Source: Oscillatoria sp. CS-180
GTDB lineage: Bacteria; Cyanobacteriota; Cyanobacteriia; Phormidesmidales; Phormidesmidaceae
Length of the DNA: 64,000 bases
Direction of reading: 5' to 3'
Assembly: GCF_028330965.1 (NCBI RefSeq)
Contig: NZ_JAQMUB010000030.1
Location: 49,532 to 113,531, forward strand
Shown here in pieces: positions 46,927-55,681 of the stretch (its first letter is position 1; each line of letters begins with the position of its first letter). The notes under the pieces are model-generated. The model had not been told where the DNA came from. It did no database searches and saw nothing but the letters and a program-made list of their open reading frames with translations. Position numbers and translations under genes: made by a program.

Positions 46927-47388
46927 TCAAAGCTTTTTGTGGGTGTATTTGTGCTGGCGTACGTTATCTTCTGTCTTAACCACATTCTTGAAGTTAAGCA
47001 CTCGCTTTTTCTCTGTTGAATAGTTCAAGTCAGTGCGAGAAGTACCAGGAGGAATGAGCTGAGTCGCAGATGGACGAGCACGATAGGTGCGAGCAGTCGC
47101 AGTGACGCGATCGCTGAAGCTGTCGCATAAAACAGCATCATAGCGACCCGTTAGTTGCGAAAGCTCTTTTTCATCTAATAAGCTACCCGCAGTTGTTGCC
47201 AGGACAGCCTCATAGGACGTGGGGATGCCTTGCAGTAGTGACTCTAGGTAAGCAGAGGGCACTGGTTCTACCACTTTTATTTTTTCAAGTTCACCTTCAT
47301 CGCGGCGAAAACAGGTCGCGATGCCAACCACGAGATAATCGGTTGCTGCAAGGTCAGAAACGGGGTCGAGTGATGTCTTTAGAGTCAT
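46927..47388 (-). CDS. 153-residue protein, unknown function
   Basis: It starts MTLKTSLDPVSDLAATDYLV and reads through VGIATCFRRDEGELEKIKVV and ESLLQGIPTSYEAVLATTAG, then a basic, polar tail ending in KYTHKKL. The middle has a LDEKELSQL and AVLCDSFSDRV stretch. I believe a similar conserved protein exists in other cyanobacteria but cannot name it. Convergent with the glycosidase gene, 37 bases apart. Confidence 0.65.
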   Translation of the reverse strand: MTLKTSLDPVSDLAATDYLVVGIATCFRRDEGELEKIKVVEPVPSAYLESLLQGIPTSYEAVLATTAGSLLDEKELSQLTGRYDAVLCDSFSDRVTATARTYRARPSATQLIPPGTSRTDLNYSTEKKRVLNFKNVVKTEDNVRQHKYTHKKL

Positions 47389-48024
47389 TAGCCTACAGTT
47401 GCGTTTGTTACAAACCTAGAGGTGAGCAGTTATGAAAACGCTAGCGGCTTTTGGGTATAGAGAACAGACCTGTTTGCAAAATGCAATTTTTCTACTCAAG
47501 TAAATTCATTCATTGTTAAGACAAATTCAGGTATTCATCTCTAGGTGTATGGAATTATTGAGTAAATCTAGTAAGGAACGAAGGAGTCCAAGCCTTGATT
47601 TCTTGTCAGTAAAGACCTCAGCTTCATTCAAGAATTCTGCTTGATGATTCCATCTCAGTCAGCTCAGTTTCCATTCGGGTGAACACGGGGATGGCAGTAT
47701 AGTTACTGATAGTAACGAATCACTAAAAACATAAAGTTTTCTTGAAGAGAATTGAGAAAAAGGCCTTTTTAGGTGAAGTTCATATACAAATTCCGCAATC
47801 ACACGGGCAAAAAGTGATGAAACTTTTTGAGAAATATAGATCGGATAAAACCTCTAGGGGTTTACCCGGTTGGTATGAGTAAAAACGAGTGCGAATATTC
47901 CAAAAGATGACGCCTGCAATTGTTTTGACGTATTCAAAGACAACTTCAATGAGATTGCAAAGTCGTGTTCATTTACCTCTGTGATGTGCATCTCAATCTC
48001 CCGAAGTCCTTGGAGGAAGCTCAC
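47389..48024. other. Intergenic stretch of about 630 bp
   Basis: AT-rich, with no gene-length frame and no repeat found elsewhere in the window. It presumably carries the promoter of the TPR gene. A 23-codon frame near 47432 has only a weak GAGGTGAG before its ATG and is not called. Confidence 0.45.
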
Positions 48025-48723
48025 ATGTCTCGTCGTATCTACCCCGAATCAGATGTAATCGACATTGGCTCAACCATGGTTCAGCCATTCATGCGGCGTT
48101 GCACCTCTTATGCTGCCAGACAAGAATCTGTAAAACAGATTCGCAAAAAGATCAGGCAAGCGGTAGACAATCGAGATTTTATTAGAGCGATCGCGCTTCT
48201 CAACCGTTTAATGGCCAAGCATACTGCCACGGCAGAGGACTACAGCAACCGTGGCCTAATTCACTTATGGAGCGGCCATCCTTACAAAGCCATCAAGGAT
48301 TTTGACCAGGCTATTGCCTTGAATCCTAATCTGCCTGCCGCCTATAACAATCGGGCTAATTATTACGCTGCTCAAGGAGCAAAAGAGAGTGCGATCGCTG
48401 ATTATGAGCGCACTATCGACCTCAACCCATTTCATGTACGAGCACGGATTAACCGGGCTATTACCCTCAGAGATTTAGGACGCTATGATGCAGCACTTGA
48501 GAGTTTAGAAGAAGCTCTATTGTTCCGTAAGATGACAGGCGAGATTTACGCTGAAAGAGGGCGCACTTACCATCTGCGGGGAGACTGGAACTGTGCGATC
48601 GCCGACTATCGTCATGCATTGACATTCTTTGACACCCACACCCACACGACAATGCCAGAAATGCCTTCTCGCCGGCGACAAATCATGATTTGGTTAAATC
48701 ACTTGCAAACAGCTGCATCCTGA
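48025..48723 (+). CDS. TPR repeat protein
   Basis: 232 residues from the ATG at 48025 with GGAGGAAG upstream; the frame opens at 47965. The N-terminal ~35 residues are charged. TPR-like repeats follow: DYSNRGLIHLWSGHPYKAI (about 73-91), AAYNNRANYYAAQGAKESAI, VRARINRAITLRDLGRYDAA and AERGRTYHLRGDWNCAIADY, spaced 34 residues. It is a protein-interaction scaffold with unknown partner. No signal peptide. It is convergent with the Anbu-type gene, 22 bases apart. Confidence 0.85.
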   Translation: MSRRIYPESDVIDIGSTMVQPFMRRCTSYAARQESVKQIRKKIRQAVDNRDFIRAIALLNRLMAKHTATAEDYSNRGLIHLWSGHPYKAIKDFDQAIALNPNLPAAYNNRANYYAAQGAKESAIADYERTIDLNPFHVRARINRAITLRDLGRYDAALESLEEALLFRKMTGEIYAERGRTYHLRGDWNCAIADYRHALTFFDTHTHTTMPEMPSRRRQIMIWLNHLQTAAS

Positions 48724-48745
48724 TCAAGCATCGCAAAATGGCGAA

Positions 48746-49522
48746 TCAAGGTTCAGAAATATCGGAGAGATCTGGGCCATCGGGAACAGCTGATGAGTTC
48801 CATTCAATAGCGGGCATAGTCGCGGCTGCCTTTCTCAAGGCAACTTCCCAGTGCTTCCTCATTTTTATAAGATAAGGATCCCCAGCACAGAACTGAGCCT
48901 TGTGATCAATCTTGAAACTGTCAGTTTTATAGATAACTAAGTTAATCGGTGGGCCTACAGATAGGTTGGAGCGCATGGTCGAGTCGATTGATAGCAGCGC
49001 ATATTTCGCTACATCCTCAATAGATGATTCGTAGGTTAGTGTGCGGTCCAAAATAGGTTTGCCATATTTGGTTTCACCAATCTGGAGAAAAGGTGTCTCG
49101 GGCGTACTTTTGATGCAGTTGCCTTGACTATAGATCAGGTAAAGATGGGGCGATTCTCCCTTTACTTGCCCAGCTAGTAGAAAATTACATTGAAAATCAA
49201 TCTTGTCTTTCTGAAGCCAGGAACGATCAATCTCCTGAAGATTCCGAATACAGCTACCGATGTAGCGAGCAATATCGTACATCGTCGGCAGATTATGTAA
49301 ACTCACCTCAGCGTTGATGACGATGTCACGTTCCAAGGCATGAAGAACTGCCTGCGTGACAGAAAGATTACCTGATGTGCATAAAATAAGTGCGCGGTCA
49401 TCGGGTACTGAGAAATCGAAGAGCTTGCGATAGGAGGAAATGTAATCAACACCAGCATTGGTGCGCGAATCTGCTGCGAGCAACACACCACACCGAACGT
49501 GAATTCCTAAACAATACGTCAT
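48746..49522 (-). CDS. Anbu-type proteasome-like protein
   Basis: 258 residues from the ATG at 49522 (MTYCLGIHVRCGVLLAADSR); a 4-residue longer frame is possible. The N-terminal threonine after Met removal would be the candidate nucleophile; LAADSRTNAGVDYISSY is the Anbu signature. LYLIYSQGNCI and IGETKYGKPILDR are the following blocks. Anbu forms ring or helical assemblies related to HslV. In many bacteria it sits in an operon with alpha-E, transglutaminase and ATP-grasp genes; none is present here, so it is an orphan. Confidence 0.85.
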   Translation of the reverse strand: MTYCLGIHVRCGVLLAADSRTNAGVDYISSYRKLFDFSVPDDRALILCTSGNLSVTQAVLHALERDIVINAEVSLHNLPTMYDIARYIGSCIRNLQEIDRSWLQKDKIDFQCNFLLAGQVKGESPHLYLIYSQGNCIKSTPETPFLQIGETKYGKPILDRTLTYESSIEDVAKYALLSIDSTMRSNLSVGPPINLVIYKTDSFKIDHKAQFCAGDPYLIKMRKHWEVALRKAAATMPAIEWNSSAVPDGPDLSDISEP

Positions 49523-49547
49523 AAAGATGAACAACCGTAAATATGGC

Positions 49548-49647
49548 TTTAGCCATCAAGGCTTGTGGACCTAACAGCATCTGAGTGGTGAAGGTACAGC
49601 TAAATGGTTCGCCGTCTTGTCCTAGCGGAACTGGTGACGACTATACC
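49548..49647 (+). repeat. Dispersed ~100-bp repeat, full copy
   Basis: It starts TTTAGCCATCAAGGCTTGTG, continues through AACAGCATCTGAGTGGTGAA, then GCTAAATGGTTCGCCGTCTT and ends CTGGTGACGACTATACC. It lies just upstream of the Anbu-type gene start, so it may alter that promoter. Confidence 0.8.
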
Positions 49648-49768
49648 TATTAAATAACAGTTACGGGTTGAACAAATGCTCTTCCATCCATACATCTGTC
49701 TTGATGTAACAGGTTCATGTTCAAAGTCCGGCTAAAGTCAGCTTACTCTGCCACGTCTAGAAAAACAT

Positions 49769-49805
49769 AAAGACAGGTTTCGAATTGGTCTCGAAACCTG
49801 TCTTT
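49769..49805. terminator. Perfect 15-bp hairpin with no clear gene
   Basis: AAAGACAGGTTTCGA (49769-49783) and TCGAAACCTGTCTTT (49791-49805) pair without mismatch around a 7-base loop. The next upstream forward gene ends over 1 kb away, and the reverse gene to the right ends 432 bases away, so the transcript it would end is unknown. A short RNA from about 49650 is possible. Confidence 0.6.
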
Positions 49806-50236
49806 GTATAGAAGTGAGACTTTATAACTATTCAATCAAGACAGCTAAGGTCTCATTATCGAAATATGTGTTTTCATTCAGGAGGCTTGTTGAAAAGGTA
49901 GCGTTACTTGACAGTTGCATAGAGCAGTGGGGCGACTCCGTTGCCAACATATTAAATCAGATTGAGGACTTTTCTAGACTGGAGGCATTTTTTGTTAGAG
50001 CTTAACGTTCCTGTCATTTAGGACTGGGGGCAAGGGCGCATTTTTGATAAACTTTAAGTGGAAAGTTTCGAAGCCAAGTTAGTTTATCTACACTGCAAAG
50101 TGCTCAAGTACTTAAGGTAAACCGTACTAGTTGGTCTGCTCTAGTATAGTTGGCTGATTCAATAAAAACTGCCTGAATTGAAAGTATTAGGATCGATTCT
50201 ATACAGTCGAGATTGTTTCAGGATTGGTCTATTGCT
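49806..50236. other. Intergenic stretch, one doubtful frame
   Basis: A 63-codon forward frame (49814-50005) exists but has no convincing RBS and no recognisable family. Nothing else was seen. Confidence 0.4.
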
Positions 50237-50653
50237 TTATACATCAATACTGGATTCCGATTGATCGGAATTCAAAGCTTTAGTGACTAGAGACCAATCA
50301 GTATACTTCTCAGTTTCTATACTTTGTTGTTCGTTGATAGTGTCAGGTTTCAAGCTGAGATGAGTACTCTTAGCTGGAGAAAAGAAAATAGAGGTTGCCA
50401 AACTCAGTAATGATAAGACAATGGCCCCCACCATAAAGCCCACTATCTTATCTTGTCCTAACTGAGTTGCTTTATGAAGTTCCAGGATTTGAACTTTTTC
50501 TTGAAGAGATTTGATTTCTTGCTGTTGCTGTTCAATTCGATATTGCTGCAATCGAGCTTCAGCCTGAACGCTTTGGCATAGCGAAGCCAGCGATTCTAGA
50601 TTGTTGCCTATGCCAGAGCTGATGGAAGATGGATGAGATGAATTGGTTAGCAT
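50237..50653 (-). CDS. Coiled-coil single-span membrane protein
   Basis: 138 residues. A Gln/Glu-rich coiled coil (LQQYRIEQQQQEIKSLQEKV, about 35-54) precedes one membrane span (IVGFMVGAIVLSLLSLATSIFF, about 70-91), then a polar C-terminus. Family unknown. Its start is 3 bases after the stop of the next gene, so they are an operon and probably act together. Confidence 0.75.
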   Translation of the reverse strand: MLTNSSHPSSISSGIGNNLESLASLCQSVQAEARLQQYRIEQQQQEIKSLQEKVQILELHKATQLGQDKIVGFMVGAIVLSLLSLATSIFFSPAKSTHLSLKPDTINEQQSIETEKYTDWSLVTKALNSDQSESSIDV

Positions 50654-50655
50654 GA

Positions 50656-50919
50656 CTATTTAACAGATGTCCCTGTGGTCAACATCTCGATTCTAAGCGC
50701 AGGTTCTGATGTAGATAATCGGAAAAGCTGACCAACTTTAACTACGCAATCGTCGATATCCTTATCAGTAGTGGTAACACCCATCAGGGGAAAGACTACT
50801 GAAAGAAATTCCGTAATGTACTGAGAAAATATCCGTACCGCCACGCAGAAATTGGTTCTTTCTCCTAACGATTTGTGTTTCTTCTCTAACATTGCGATGT
50901 AAAACGCGGCGAAGATCAA
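50656..50919 (-). CDS. Small protein upstream of the coiled-coil gene, unknown
   Basis: 87 residues from a TTG at 50919 with AAGGAG about 10 bases upstream, or 78 from the ATG at 50892 (MLEKKHKSLGERTNFCVAVR). The core FLSVVFPLMGVTTTDKDIDD is followed by VVKVGQLFRLSTSEPALRIE. No family recognised. Tightly linked to the coiled-coil gene. Confidence 0.6.
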   Translation of the reverse strand: MIFAAFYIAMLEKKHKSLGERTNFCVAVRIFSQYITEFLSVVFPLMGVTTTDKDIDDCVVKVGQLFRLSTSEPALRIEMLTTGTSVK

Positions 50920-50964
50920 ACCATCCTAAGCTCCTTCGAAAAGCCGCAATCTTTACTGAGTAAG

Positions 50965-51180
50965 CTATTCAGCCATTAGCTTTGACTTTGAGGATCTCTT
51001 AATCTTTCTGGAAACAGACTTCCGTATTTTGTCGGATACGCTTAAGAAATCATTCCCCATTTCTACGGTAGTGGCGATCGCGGATTTCCGTAGCACGATC
51101 CTCATGAGCCTTGTGCCATTGGTGTAAGACACAACAAGGGAAAGGCAAATTCCGGACTCAGAGCAAACTTTACAGAACAC
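50965..51180 (-). CDS. Possible 71-residue basic protein
   Basis: GTG start at 51180, ending with a very basic tail (SVSRKIKRSSKSKLMAE). Two Cys at the N-terminus (CKVCSESGIC). It precedes the two small genes on the same strand and could be the first gene of the operon, but there is no good RBS and no family. Low confidence. Confidence 0.35.
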   Translation of the reverse strand: MFCKVCSESGICLSLVVSYTNGTRLMRIVLRKSAIATTVEMGNDFLSVSDKIRKSVSRKIKRSSKSKLMAE

Positions 51181-51197
51181 ATCTGAGCAGCCATAGT

Positions 51198-51347
51198 TTT
51201 AGCCATCTAGGCTTGTACACCCGACAGTATCCAGGGGCTTAGCGCCTTCCGTTGTCCTGACGGAACGCTTGTGCATCCAATAGCAACCAAGGCGCACAGC
51301 GCATTGCTAGATGGTCCACCATCTTGCTTTAACAAAATGAGCAACAG
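51198..51347 (+). repeat. Dispersed repeat, tandem compound copy
   Basis: The first unit starts TTTTAGCCATCTAGGCTTGT and ends CCGTTGTCCTGACGGAAC. A second left end follows directly (GCTTGTGCATCCAATAGC) and closes with TAGATGGTCCACCATCTTGC and AACAAAATGAGCAAC. So two diverged units are joined head to tail. Confidence 0.65.
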
Positions 51348-51444
51348 TTTAAACAGAAATCCTATTTCTGTCCTTTAGGTGCAAAACTTGAGGATTGCTA
51401 CGCAACCTCTGAATGTTCTATGGCAGTCCTAATATTGTTTGAGG

Positions 51445-51912
51445 CTACTGAACTGGTTCGTTCAGGTTTTGAGTATTCCCTGACTTTACCCACCCTTCTT
51501 GGCCTGTCTCGTTAACCCGTACTCTCATCCAGCGCTCGTCCTCGCTTGTCTCCATAACCAAAACCTCGTCGTTGTAATCAACGCCTCCGAGCTGTTGGTG
51601 TTCCACGCCAGGGCCAGAGCGTAAAACTAGACCGATAGGTTGCACCACAACGGCGTCATAACTACCTGGGGGTCTTTCAGGAGCAGGTTCTGGATTTGGG
51701 GTGGGTTCGGGTTGAGGCGACGGAACGGCAGCTGTTTCAGTAGACGTTGGTTGTTCGAGAGCAGCGTCGTTTTCAAACATAGGCTTGGGAGGCAAGACCG
51801 ATAGCTTTGCCATAAAGTAGCGAGCCGTCGCAATTCCCGTTAGAGACAATAACAGAAGCGCCAGTGTAATGCCCAGTACAAGCTTTGTAAACCCGAGAAA
51901 GATTCCCTTCAT
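51445..51912 (-). CDS. Membrane-anchored SH3-domain protein
   Basis: 155 residues. One N-terminal span (LVLGITLALLLLSLTGIATA), a Pro/Glu/Gln linker (about 55-80, PSPQPEPTPNPEPAPERPPG) and a C-terminal bacterial SH3 domain (GLVLRSGPGVEHQQLGGVDY to RVRVNETGQEGWVKSGN). SH3_3 domains often bind peptidoglycan. The zinc metalloprotease gene lies 92 bases downstream on the same strand, so the pair may act at the cell envelope. Confidence 0.85.
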   Translation of the reverse strand: MKGIFLGFTKLVLGITLALLLLSLTGIATARYFMAKLSVLPPKPMFENDAALEQPTSTETAAVPSPQPEPTPNPEPAPERPPGSYDAVVVQPIGLVLRSGPGVEHQQLGGVDYNDEVLVMETSEDERWMRVRVNETGQEGWVKSGNTQNLNEPVQ

Positions 51913-52004
51913 GATATTCCAGACAAGCCATGCCCATAGGTTGTATATCAGCCTACTGAAAAGGTCAAGGGTACAGCAGGCAATAGCGTCTTTATGTGCG
52001 CCTA

Positions 52005-54893
52005 TTACAAACCAATTAATGGTGCTTCTAAAACGCGAGTAATGCGATCGCGGGCGTCTTCCAAATGGGCTTGTGTTGTCACCTCCATTCGTCCGCCATA
52101 TCGCGATAGGGTATCTTCAACATCTTGTTGAATTTGTCGCAACTGATAGCGAGCCATGACACGGGCATCTTCAGGGGCACCTAGAGTAGATAGTGCAGCC
52201 ATAAACTCTGTAAAGCTTTGAGCCGAGAGGGCATCCCAGAACGTTCTTCTCAGCACTAAATTAGACAGAATATTGAGGTGATGTCGCTGTAGCCCTCGTC
52301 TTAAGCTTGATACAGCTGGTCCGTTCTCTTCTGCGGTTGTCACTTCCGACCAAATGCTTTGGTATAAGGACTCATAGAGTTCTGCCAAGGTCAAAACATC
52401 TTCCGCATCCGTTTTGAATTCCAGATCACGGACTCTGGCCAAACGGTCTGAAAGCATCAGTTCACTAAGAGCGATGCTTTGAACTTCTAACACACGCTCA
52501 TAAATGGGATAGTCCAGAGGATAACGGGTTAGAGCAACTCCCCAATGTCGCCATCGGTCTGGAGCGAGTTGATTGAGCAGCTGCGAAGAAAAATTGAACG
52601 CATCAGACGCAAATACCTGGGCATTAAGAGTCGCTAATGCCTCTCGTTGCTTCTCTGCTGGAATCGGCTCGAAGGGAGTTTGTCCTCTTGTTTCCCAAGG
52701 ATCAACACGGCGAAAACGTTGTCCACCGATATAGTCTGTCAGCGTCAGCGTATTGTTAAAGAAGTAGCCAAACACCAAATCAACCCGTCGTCGAAGACTA
52801 CCGTATCCTTCTCCAGGGCTGACTGAGAGCCGATTTAGGCGACTCCAAACGGCCTTAGCGTTCTCAATTTGCCATTCAGCGTATTGCAGCGGGTCATTAC
52901 TCAAATCCCATGCACCCGCTTCTGGATCAATGAAATCTACAATGTCTTCATCAGTCGCGTAGGCTAGTTCTGGTGCGGTGCTACGGCTGAGAATTTCATT
53001 TAGCATTCGCTGTTCTTCCCGACGCAGGGGGGATGGCGGTGCTTCACGATAGCCATATTCGATAGCCCAAATATCGTAAGGCCCAAGGCGAGACGGAAAA
53101 TATTCTCCTTGTTCGATGCCGGGTGGAGCAATATTAGGAGGGAAGTAATCCATTATGGAGCTAACTAACCCCTGAGATTGCGTAATTGTTGGGTTGTTAA
53201 GGTCTTCTGGATCAAGGAGCCGACTGCCCGCAAAATTGTGACGCAATCCTAAGGTGTGCCCTACTTCATGAGCAGTTAGTACAACAAGATACTGTTGGAT
53301 GTAGTCTTCTAGCTTGTCATTTGAGAAGTCTGCTCCAGACAGTACAGAGAGTGCCAAGGCACCGAAAGCATTGTGCTGACTGCTGAGATATCCAGCACAG
53401 TGGTCATCGGTTAGGCGATGAGAAGATTGAAAGTCAGGGGCACCAGCACTATTGCGGGTCATCTCCAGTCCTGCCTCGCCATATTGCTGCATTGCTAGCC
53501 ATTGTAGATACCAAGATTGCGATCGCTGACCGCAAAGCTGTAGATAAAATTCCGTCTCGGGTGCAGAGTCTAGTCCGCGTGTTTGGTACTGCTGCCTCAA
53601 AGCACGAACAACGTTAGCATCTAAGATGATGTCAGCATCTAAAATTTCGCCTGTAAATGGGTTTACCCGTGAAGGTCCGAACCCGAGTGCCCACATATCT
53701 AAAGAATCGGACCAGCGAATTACGTTGTAACGAACATCGGAGGGATCCCATTCAGCGCTGTCAGGCATCTGCCGAACTTCTATCGCGTCTTGGAATCCGG
53801 CTGTTTCAAAGGCTTCATTCCACAGCAGAATGCCCTTTCGAAGGGAATCACGATATTCCTCCGGTACAGTGTTTTCAATCCAAAACACAATGGGTTCCTC
53901 AGGAGGAGAGAGTTCAGCTTGGGAATCCTGTTTTTCTAAATGCCAGCGATTGATGTAACGTACGAAGGTATCGGTTCGTTCTGATTGTACCGGTGCTCGA
54001 AATACTGTCGGAAAATAGCCCACTCGTTCATCTGCATATCGAGATTTAAAGCCGTTGTTCGTCGGTAATTCTGACAAGCTATACCGGATACTTAACGCAA
54101 ATCCTCGATTGTCAGGAATGCCTTGTAGAGATAAACCAAAGAGGGCTGCTAGGGGATCAGGAGTTCCTCCTCCAGAGAAAGCAGCCGTCGTTTCTATCTC
54201 TAGGTTTTTGGGAAATGCCTTAAGGGTATTAATGCTCGAAAGCTCTGGGTTACGACTGTAGCTACTCAGTATCCAACTCATTGACTGACTGATGTCTGCC
54301 AGATCTCTCTCCATAATTAGATTGGAAAGGTCGATAAGTTTGGCTTGTGAGTTTGGCTCAATGCTGATGATATCGACAGCAAGGATAATCGAGTCACTAA
54401 ATGAAGTGTCTAGTAAACGCTGTTGCCGGGCTTCTCCACTAGGATTCCGAATGTAAGTATTGGGGACCACGATTTGTAGGCGATCGCCTGGCATTTCACG
54501 AAACTGGATCAATAAGTCATTGACAGGCCAACCTCGAAAAAGTCCTGCCTCACCAACACCAGATTCCAGCGTTGCCATTAAAAGAAAATTTCTGTTTAAT
54601 TGCCCCGGTTGGAGTGCTAGATAAACGTCTCCCTTATCAAGGTCACTGTAAAGAGTAAACAATCCCTCCTGTTTGTCCAATCCCTCGACAACTTCCTCAA
54701 AGGGTCGCAGCGTAGTTTCTGCATCCTCGTCTTCTTCTGGGATAACATCGGACTCCTGGATAGTATCATCGGCGTCCTGCGCATGAGCTGTGTAGGTGTT
54801 TCCTCCTAAAGAGGTTAGGGCAAGCACAGCAGCCAATAAGAGCCCGAGTAAGCATAAGGCCAGGAACTTGAGAGGGCGGATCTGACGAATCAT
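52005..54893 (-). CDS. Large secreted zinc metalloprotease (DUF5117/DUF4953 type)
   Basis: 962 residues. A signal peptide (FLALCLLGLLLAAVLALTSL, about 10-29) is followed by an acidic linker. A DUF5117-like N-terminal domain (about 55-340) precedes the metallopeptidase core: VVLTAHEVGHTLGLRHNFAG (zinc ligands HExxHxxGxxH) at about 545-564 and a later SIMDYFPPNI Met-turn. The rest, to 962, is helical. Such proteins are known from Bacteroidetes, Proteobacteria and some cyanobacteria; the substrates are unknown. Zinc dependence is read from the motif. Confidence 0.9.
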   Translation of the reverse strand: MIRQIRPLKFLALCLLGLLLAAVLALTSLGGNTYTAHAQDADDTIQESDVIPEEDEDAETTLRPFEEVVEGLDKQEGLFTLYSDLDKGDVYLALQPGQLNRNFLLMATLESGVGEAGLFRGWPVNDLLIQFREMPGDRLQIVVPNTYIRNPSGEARQQRLLDTSFSDSIILAVDIISIEPNSQAKLIDLSNLIMERDLADISQSMSWILSSYSRNPELSSINTLKAFPKNLEIETTAAFSGGGTPDPLAALFGLSLQGIPDNRGFALSIRYSLSELPTNNGFKSRYADERVGYFPTVFRAPVQSERTDTFVRYINRWHLEKQDSQAELSPPEEPIVFWIENTVPEEYRDSLRKGILLWNEAFETAGFQDAIEVRQMPDSAEWDPSDVRYNVIRWSDSLDMWALGFGPSRVNPFTGEILDADIILDANVVRALRQQYQTRGLDSAPETEFYLQLCGQRSQSWYLQWLAMQQYGEAGLEMTRNSAGAPDFQSSHRLTDDHCAGYLSSQHNAFGALALSVLSGADFSNDKLEDYIQQYLVVLTAHEVGHTLGLRHNFAGSRLLDPEDLNNPTITQSQGLVSSIMDYFPPNIAPPGIEQGEYFPSRLGPYDIWAIEYGYREAPPSPLRREEQRMLNEILSRSTAPELAYATDEDIVDFIDPEAGAWDLSNDPLQYAEWQIENAKAVWSRLNRLSVSPGEGYGSLRRRVDLVFGYFFNNTLTLTDYIGGQRFRRVDPWETRGQTPFEPIPAEKQREALATLNAQVFASDAFNFSSQLLNQLAPDRWRHWGVALTRYPLDYPIYERVLEVQSIALSELMLSDRLARVRDLEFKTDAEDVLTLAELYESLYQSIWSEVTTAEENGPAVSSLRRGLQRHHLNILSNLVLRRTFWDALSAQSFTEFMAALSTLGAPEDARVMARYQLRQIQQDVEDTLSRYGGRMEVTTQAHLEDARDRITRVLEAPLIGL

Positions 54894-54987
54894 GAATCTC
54901 TAAGATTACAGAAAACTCTTTCTAGTGTGACCTTGATGAGAGTTTTATAACCGCTTTGTGAAGAAGTTTCGAAAAGTCTTTGGATTT

Positions 54988-55154
54988 GGATAGGTCCGCA
55001 GATGGCGCAGATGACGCAGATGGGGTTTGGAGGTTTTTGGGGTTTGGATAGGTCCGCAGATGGCGCAGATGACGCAGATGGGGTTTGGAGGTTTTTGGGG
55101 TTTGATATAGGTCTGTAGATGGCGTAGATGGCGCAGATGGGGTTTGGGGTTTGG
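54988..55154. repeat. 58-bp tandem repeat array built from a 9-bp motif
   Basis: Copy 1 (54988-55045) and copy 2 (55046-55103) are identical over 58 bases; copy 3 (55104-55154) is diverged and shortened. Each unit opens GGATAGGTCC and then has three steps of a 9-bp motif (GCAGATGGC, GCAGATGAC, GCAGATGGG) before a GT-rich block (TTTGGAGGTTTTTGGGG). The same motif returns at 55788-55848 on the other side of the GxxExxY gene. Confidence 0.9.
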
Positions 55155-55204
55155 ATGGAGCTGTAGGAAATGGAGGGGGAAGGCGTCAGGAATAAGGAGT
55201 ATCT

Positions 55205-55681
55205 TTATGAAGACGGCGTTTGGGTAGTGCTGTATGGGAAGGATGGCGTGGACGGGGAACCGCAGGTGGAGATGGGTAGGCTCCAAATAAGTCGTTTGTA
55301 TTCGAGCTTTGGGGTGCCGAAGTTGAGAAGAAGTGCTTTCGAATTGTTGGAGGCACGAAGATAATTGATAACTTGAGCGTCTTCAGCGCCTCCTGTTTGG
55401 CGAAGAGCTTTGAGTTCTACAATGATGGTATCGAAGCAGAGAAAATCTACACGATAGACGGTTTTGAGTCGGATACCGTGATAGTAAATGGGTAACTGTT
55501 TTTCTCGTTCGTGTGGAATTCTTCGGTTTTGAAATTCAATTTCTAGTGCTTCTTGGTAAACCGCCTCAAGAAAACCATTGCCTAGATTTCCGTGTACAGC
55601 CATGGCTGCTCCGATTATGGCGTAGGTTTGGGAATCTCGTTGTTTCGATGGCTCGGGCTGGTGTGGAGTGTGTTTGGACAT
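55205..55681 (-). CDS. GxxExxY protein (PD-(D/E)XK-like)
   Basis: 158 residues. The name-giving motif is G36-F-L-E39-A-V-Y42 ([14 protein letters not shown]). Further on come VDFLCF (Asp79) and VELKAL (Glu89, Lys91), with Gln103 in QVINYL: the D-ExK arrangement of the PD-(D/E)XK nuclease superfamily, so DNA or RNA cutting is plausible but untested. The C-terminus runs about 25 Ser/Pro/Thr-rich residues past the usual family end (after KRLIWS), as if the old stop had been lost. It sits between two arrays of the same 9-bp motif in the same orientation. Confidence 0.88.
   Translation of the reverse strand: MSKHTPHQPEPSKQRDSQTYAIIGAAMAVHGNLGNGFLEAVYQEALEIEFQNRRIPHEREKQLPIYYHGIRLKTVYRVDFLCFDTIIVELKALRQTGGAEDAQVINYLRASNNSKALLLNFGTPKLEYKRLIWSLPISTCGSPSTPSFPYSTTQTPSS

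Noticed and set aside
49814..50005. Forward 63-codon frame after the 15-bp hairpin
   Set aside because: No convincing RBS, unusual composition, and no recognisable family.
54988..55154. CRISPR array
   Set aside because: Units are directly adjacent without unique spacers and no cas genes are near.
54945..55286. Reverse 113-codon frame rich in HLRHLRHLQTY
   Set aside because: It is only the translation of the 58-bp repeat array and its flank, with no RBS and no independent family.
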